Of a stretch of DNA of 17,864 bases, positions 14,800 through 17,864 are shown one piece after another. This DNA is from DASRTE01 sp035316885. Lineage in GTDB: Bacteria; Actinomycetota; Actinomycetes; Jiangellales; Jiangellaceae. The position numbers and the translations under genes are program-made. Where the stretch lies: assembly GCA_035316885.1 (NCBI GenBank), contig DATHII010000014.1:1-17864 (forward strand), given 5' to 3'. The notes beneath the pieces are model-generated. The model ran no database searches. It was given only the letters and a program-made list of their open reading frames with translations, and was not told the origin of the DNA. The number at the start of each line of letters is the position of its first letter. Positions within the stretch are counted from its first letter, which is position 1.

Positions 14800-16011
14800 A
14801 TGCAGCTCAGCCAGTCACGCAAGCTCGCCAACGTCTGTTACGACATCCGCGGGCCGGTGCTCGAGCACGCGAAGCGTCTCGAGGACGAGGGCCACCGGAT
14901 CCTCAAGCTCAATATCGGCAACCCCGCACCGTTCGGTTTCGACGCTCCCGAGGACATCCTCCAGGACGTCATCCACAACCTGCCCGCCGCGCAGGGCTAC
15001 TGCGACGCCAAGGGCCTGCTTTCGGCGCGCCGGGCGGTCGTCCAGTACCACCAGGGCAAGGGGGTCGAGGACATTGACGTCGGCGACGTCTACCTGGGCA
15101 ACGGCGTCTCCGAGCTGATCGTCATGGCGATGCAGGCGATGCTCGACGACGGTGACGAGGTGCTGATCCCAGCACCCGACTACCCGCTGTGGACCGCCGC
15201 AGTCAGCCTGGCCGGCGGCACACCGGTCCACTATCTGTGCGACGAGAGCGCCGACTGGTCGCCCGACCTCGACGATCTGGAGGCAAAAATCGGCCCGCGG
15301 ACCAAGGCCGTGGTCGTCATCAACCCGAACAACCCGACTGGCGCCGTCTACTCGGGCGAGGTGCTCGGCGGCATCGTCGAACTGGCCCGCCAGCGGCACC
15401 TCGTCCTGCTCGCCGACGAGATCTACGACAAGATCCTCTACGACGACGCCGAGCACATCTCGACAGCGTCACTCGCACCCGACCTGCTCTGCCTGACGTT
15501 CAACGGACTGTCCAAGGCGTACCGGGTGGCCGGCTTCCGGTCCGGCTGGATGGTGGTTTCGGGCCCACGCCAGCACGCGCGCGACTACATCGAAGGCCTC
15601 GACGTGCTGGCCAACATGCGGCTGTGCGCCAACGTGCCCGCGCAGCACGCGATCCAGGCGGCGCTCGGCGGACGCCAGAGCATCAACGACCTCGTCCTAC
15701 CTGGCGGCCGGCTGCACGACCAGCGCGACCGGGCCTGGAAGCTGCTGACCGACATCCCCGGCGTGAGCTGCGTCAAACCGAAGGGTGCACTCTACGTCTT
15801 CCCGCGGCTGGATCCCGACGTCTACCCCTTCCACGACGACGAGAGGTTGGTCCTCGACCTGCTGCTGCAGGAGCACCTGCTCATCGTCCAGGGCACGGGC
15901 TTCAACTGGCCCTGGCCCGACCACGTGCGCATCGTCACGTTGCCGCACGTCGACGACCTCGAGACCGCCGTCGGCCGCTTCGGGTCCTTCCTCGAGGCCT
16001 ACCGGCAATGA
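14800..16011 (+). CDS. alaA: Glutamate--pyruvate aminotransferase AlaA-type (PLP-dependent)
   Basis: The 403-aa protein closely follows E. coli AlaA over its full length: VCYDIRGPVLEHAKRLEDEG, LKLNIGNPAPFGFDAPEDIL, GNGVSELIVMAMQAML, PAPDYPLWTAAVSLAGG, INPNNPTGAVYS and FNWPWPDHVRIVTLP. The PLP Lys is Lys239 in NGLSKAYRVAGFRSGW. It makes L-alanine from pyruvate with glutamate as donor, in the cytosol. The ATG at 14800 has a weak GGA upstream. The gene is divergent from the MarR-GNAT fusion with a shared operator. Its stop overlaps the next ATG (ATGA), so the 75-aa protein is translationally coupled. Some relatives are annotated aspC, but this subfamily is AlaA. Confidence 0.95.
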   Translation: MQLSQSRKLANVCYDIRGPVLEHAKRLEDEGHRILKLNIGNPAPFGFDAPEDILQDVIHNLPAAQGYCDAKGLLSARRAVVQYHQGKGVEDIDVGDVYLGNGVSELIVMAMQAMLDDGDEVLIPAPDYPLWTAAVSLAGGTPVHYLCDESADWSPDLDDLEAKIGPRTKAVVVINPNNPTGAVYSGEVLGGIVELARQRHLVLLADEIYDKILYDDAEHISTASLAPDLLCLTFNGLSKAYRVAGFRSGWMVVSGPRQHARDYIEGLDVLANMRLCANVPAQHAIQAALGGRQSINDLVLPGGRLHDQRDRAWKLLTDIPGVSCVKPKGALYVFPRLDPDVYPFHDDERLVLDLLLQEHLLIVQGTGFNWPWPDHVRIVTLPHVDDLETAVGRFGSFLEAYRQ

Positions 16012-16235
16012 GCAAGGTCGACAAGCGGGGACGGCTCGCGGACGACCCGTTCGAGTATCGCGTGACGAAGAACGGGCAGGTCTTCATCAGCCGCGGCGGC
16101 CGACAGGTCTCGACCATCGCCGGGGCACGTGCTGAGCGCCTCATCCGGGACCTCAAGAACGGCGACGAGCAGGCCCGACAGCTCGCTCTCGCGAAGGCCA
16201 CCGGCAACTACCGGCACAGCAACGAACGCCGCTGA
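16008..16235 (+). CDS. Conserved small protein of unknown function, coupled to alaA
   Basis: The 75-aa basic protein starts MSKVDKRGRLADDPFEYRVT and shows FEYRVTKNGQVFISRGGRQV, STIAGARAERLI and a C-terminal LALAKATGNYRHSNERR. The pattern F.YR.TK.G.V, G..A..F/LI and KATGN...NER is one I recognise from short uncharacterised proteins in several phyla, where it seems a stable family without assigned function. No membrane segment or metal motif is visible. The ATG overlaps the alaA stop (ATGA), so the two are made together. It is too small and charged to be an enzyme on its own; an RNA- or protein-binding role is a guess. Confidence 0.85.
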   Translation: MSKVDKRGRLADDPFEYRVTKNGQVFISRGGRQVSTIAGARAERLIRDLKNGDEQARQLALAKATGNYRHSNERR

Positions 16236-16287
16236 CCTGACCGGGCCGTCAGAGCGCCCGTCCCGCCGAGTCCACACAACTGGCCAG

Positions 16288-16357
16288 CCCGTTCTCCCAC
16301 AACCTGCCCGTTCTCACACAGCTGCCCGTTCTCCCACAGCCTGACCGTTCTCCCACA
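16288..16357. repeat. Four tandem 14-bp repeats, period 18-19 bp
   Basis: The unit CCCGTTCTCCCACA occurs at 16288-16301, with one change at 16307-16320 (CCCGTTCTCACACA), exactly at 16325-16338, and with one change at 16344-16357 (ACCGTTCTCCCACA). Linkers of 4-5 bases resemble each other (mostly CTG before the unit). The block lies in the convergent spacer between the 75-aa gene and eis and runs straight into the inverted repeat at 16358. It is not a CRISPR: the units are too short and there are no spacers. Iterated protein-binding sites or slipped duplication are possible. Confidence 0.85.
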
Positions 16358-16417
16358 ACTTGTGGCTGGTTTTACACGCATGGCCGCCGTTTGAGACGTG
16401 TACAAGCAGCCACAAGT
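16358..16417. repeat. 60-bp inverted repeat with 21-bp arms between convergent genes
   Basis: The left arm 16358-16378 begins ACTTGTGGCTG and ends TACACG; the right arm 16397-16417 begins CGTGTA and ends CAGCCACAAGT. They match at 19 of 21 positions, with an 18-bp spacer. The arms are less GC-rich than the surroundings. The fold in RNA would be a very stable hairpin, so a bidirectional terminator for the convergent 75-aa gene and eis is one reading, but there is no T-run on either side. A recombinase site or the remnant of a small mobile element is the alternative; I see no target-site duplication. Confidence 0.85.
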
Positions 16418-16443
16418 CGGAGCAGGTAAGGAACCGGGGCGGG

Positions 16444-17673
16444 CTAGAAGATCTCGATCGACAACGGTGCGGGCGACCAGCCGAACGCGGTTGACGTAGC
16501 GGCGAGTGTTCCCGCCCGGTGCTCGGTCACCAGACCGGCCGCTCCCAGCGACAGCAGTGAGGTGCCGCCGAGGTAGGCCGCGCCGAGGTGCCCTACGTCG
16601 AGGGTCAGGTCGGGCTCGTCCTCGGTGGCCTCGCACCGTGCGGCTGCCTGGCTGCCCACGAGGTGCCACCGGCCTGCGTTGGCCGGCAGCATCGCGTCGG
16701 TGACCTCCAGTACCACGTCCACCGACGCGGCATACCGCCGGTCGGCCAGGGCGCGTGGCAGGTCGACGATCCGCAGCCACAGCCCGGGACCGACGGAGGC
16801 GTCGAGGCCGCTAGGGTTCGTGACGAGCTGTGCCAGCGGCTCGTCCGACGCGGCGAAGTAATACGTGACCGTGCGGGTGAGGTCGATCGAGAGCAGGAAG
16901 CGCCACAGCGCCCGGTAGGCGTCGGCGGTCGCTGCGACCACCTCGATGACGGCCACCTCGCCGTCGGGGCCGGCGTCCCCCCAGCTGCTCTTGACCCGCC
17001 AGATCGCGTAGCCGTCGATCTCGTCGCCCGAGTCGTAGAGCACCGCGCGCTGCGCGGACCTGCCGCGACGCCAGGACTTCGGATCCGCGGTGTGGTACTT
17101 CCACCACCGCTCGTCACGGCTCGACCGGCCCGGACGACCGGCCTGGGCGCGGTCGAACACCGCGCTGAGATCTCCGATCACGTCCTTGGGCACGGCCTGC
17201 CGCAGCCGGCCAGGGGATGGCGGAACGATCAACGCGGTTTCCCGGGTGGTGATCGTGTACTCCATCTGCCAGGAGGCCACGCCGTACCCGAACCGGCCGT
17301 AGATGGCGCCCTCGCTCGCCCACAGGACGGCTACCGGTTCGGTGCCGCGGTCGCGGACGGCCTCGAGTTGGGCGGTCATGATCCGGGTCAGCAGGCCCTG
17401 TCGGCGATGGGTCGACGCGACGGCGACGCCCGTGACGTGCGCAGCCGGGATGAGGGCGCCCGGCACGGTCAGGTCGCGGGTGAGGATCATGCCGGTACCG
17501 ACGATCGTGGGGCCGTCACTGATCACATGCGTGCGGTCGGGCTCGCTGACCAGCCGCTGGACGTCGAGCTCGTCGTCCTCGGGATCGCGGAGGAACGCAC
17601 CGGTGATGAACTCGACAAGCGCGGGCAGGTCGGCATCTGTCGCGGCACGCATCGGGAGGTCGTCGGTCACCAC
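16444..17673 (-). CDS. eis: Eis-family GNAT acetyltransferase (enhanced intracellular survival-like)
   Basis: The 409-aa protein matches the three-part Eis fold: N-terminal GNAT (AHVTGVAVASTHRRQGLLTR, LWASEGAIYGRFGYGVAS), central GNAT-like region (SRDERWWKYHTADPKSWRRG) and a C-terminal sterol-carrier-like domain. Tyr125 matches the catalytic Tyr of mycobacterial Eis, and the chain ends in Phe, whose terminal carboxylate acts in Eis catalysis. Family members acetylate amines of aminoglycosides, polyamines or protein lysines; the natural substrate here is unknown. The GTG at 17673 is followed at once by another GTG at 17670. A TTGGCA/TAGACA promoter would place the start of transcription at about 17670, suggesting a leaderless message and possibly the second GTG as start. 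Confidence 0.92.
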   Translation of the reverse strand: MVTDDLPMRAATDADLPALVEFITGAFLRDPEDDELDVQRLVSEPDRTHVISDGPTIVGTGMILTRDLTVPGALIPAAHVTGVAVASTHRRQGLLTRIMTAQLEAVRDRGTEPVAVLWASEGAIYGRFGYGVASWQMEYTITTRETALIVPPSPGRLRQAVPKDVIGDLSAVFDRAQAGRPGRSSRDERWWKYHTADPKSWRRGRSAQRAVLYDSGDEIDGYAIWRVKSSWGDAGPDGEVAVIEVVAATADAYRALWRFLLSIDLTRTVTYYFAASDEPLAQLVTNPSGLDASVGPGLWLRIVDLPRALADRRYAASVDVVLEVTDAMLPANAGRWHLVGSQAAARCEATEDEPDLTLDVGHLGAAYLGGTSLLSLGAAGLVTEHRAGTLAATSTAFGWSPAPLSIEIF

Positions 17674-17676
17674 TCG

Positions 17677-17706
17677 TGTCTAGCCGACGCCGCCCGTCGC
17701 TGCCAA
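17677..17706 (-). promoter_or_regulatory. Candidate promoter of eis (TTGGCA-N18-TAGACA)
   Basis: On the minus strand TTGGCA (17706 to 17701) is followed by 18 bases and TAGACA (17682 to 17677). TTGGCA differs from the sigma-70 -35 consensus at one position. The expected start, seven bases after the -10, falls on the second in-frame GTG of eis (17670), implying a leaderless transcript, common in Actinobacteria. Sequence-based only. Confidence 0.45.
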
Positions 17707-17747
17707 CCCTTTACGACGACCGTCGGGCTCGCGGGCTCCGTCTACAG

Positions 17748-17772
17748 GTTGAGGCGGTCGCCTGCGGGGTAG
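17748..17772 (+). promoter_or_regulatory. Candidate SigF/SigB-like promoter for the right-edge gene
   Basis: GTTG (17748-17751), 15 bases, then GGGTAG (17767-17772) resembles the GTTT-N15/16-GGGTAT pattern of actinobacterial general-stress sigma factors. It is 60 bp before the ATG at 17832. The two boxes each carry about one mismatch, so chance occurrence cannot be excluded. Confidence 0.35.
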
Positions 17773-17831
17773 ACAACCACCGATTGTCCTCGCCGTCTGG
17801 ATCGAGGACGACGAAACGAGAGGTTCGAGAC

Positions 17832-17864
17832 ATGGGTATCGGTAGCGGTGTCTTCCTGCTGGCG
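17832..17864 (+). CDS. Start of a probable DUF6458-type small membrane protein (runs off right edge)
   Basis: Only 11 codons are present, reading MGIGSGVFLLA. This start is characteristic of short two-helix actinobacterial membrane proteins (DUF6458; typically MGIG.GIFLLA.GAILAFAV). AGAGG lies eight bases before the ATG, a good ribosome binding site, and a stress-type promoter may lie upstream. Assignment from eleven residues is tentative. Confidence 0.55.
   Translation, partial: MGIGSGVFLLA

Noticed and set aside
16288..16357. CRISPR array
   Set aside because: Units are only 14 bp with 4-5 base linkers and no unique spacers; no cas gene nearby.
16208..16440. Minus-strand coding through the tandem repeats (repeated ENGQ peptide)
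   Set aside because: The frame has no plausible start or ribosome binding site in the spacer and mainly reads antisense sequence; the repeat peptide is a by-product of the DNA repeat.
16588..17772. Plus-strand 394-codon open frame
   Set aside because: Antisense to eis, whose catalytic Tyr, acetyl-CoA motif and C-terminal Phe are all recognisable.

Overview
This 17.9-kb window is very GC-rich chromosomal DNA from an actinomycete. The evidence is strong GC bias at third codon positions, many GTG starts, and a gene set typical of Actinobacteria: the rpsF-ssb pair, an AdaA-AlkA fusion followed by ogt, an Eis-type acetyltransferase, a DUF1707 protein, an SSI-type protease inhibitor and an EcsC-like protein. 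I cannot name the genus. There is no CRISPR array, tRNA, rRNA, intact insertion sequence or phage block.

Layout. At the left edge, on the minus strand, lie the end of the ribosomal/replication operon (rpsF, then ssb running off the edge) and an rpsF leader that folds like the S6:S18 autoregulatory RNA. A 3-TM small membrane protein (+) converges on an AAA+ ATPase (-). A divergent region with two palindromes separates that ATPase from a lipoprotein carrying an SSI (subtilisin inhibitor-like) domain. Next is a tight minus-strand cluster, aat / Fpg-Nei-like glycosylase / aldo-keto reductase. Divergent from it, a plus-strand pair encodes an EcsC-like protein and a 1200-aa fused HyuA-HyuB (5-oxoprolinase-type) enzyme.

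From 9837 to 10924 the DNA looks scarred: a MerR-like C-terminal remnant, a small actinobacterial-type protein of unknown function, and an alpha/beta-hydrolase pseudogene lacking its nucleophile segment. Then come minus-strand genes: the alkylation-damage operon (adaA-alkA fusion overlapping ogt by ATGA), a DUF1707/LiaF-like protein, and a MarR-GNAT fusion. A near-perfect 23-bp palindrome lies between the MarR-GNAT gene and divergent alaA, which is translationally coupled to a 75-aa conserved small protein.

Between that small gene and convergent eis is a 208-bp spacer. It holds four 14-bp tandem repeats abutting a 60-bp inverted repeat with 21-bp arms, the least explained structure in the window. 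The right edge holds the first 11 codons of a probable DUF6458 small membrane protein behind a SigF/SigB-like promoter.

No multi-gene novel defence or biosynthetic system is visible. The more unusual items are the 16288-16417 repeat structure, the MarR-GNAT operator, the SSI-like lipoprotein with Gln at the predicted P1 site, and the glycosylase whose zinc finger lacks the usual Arg.
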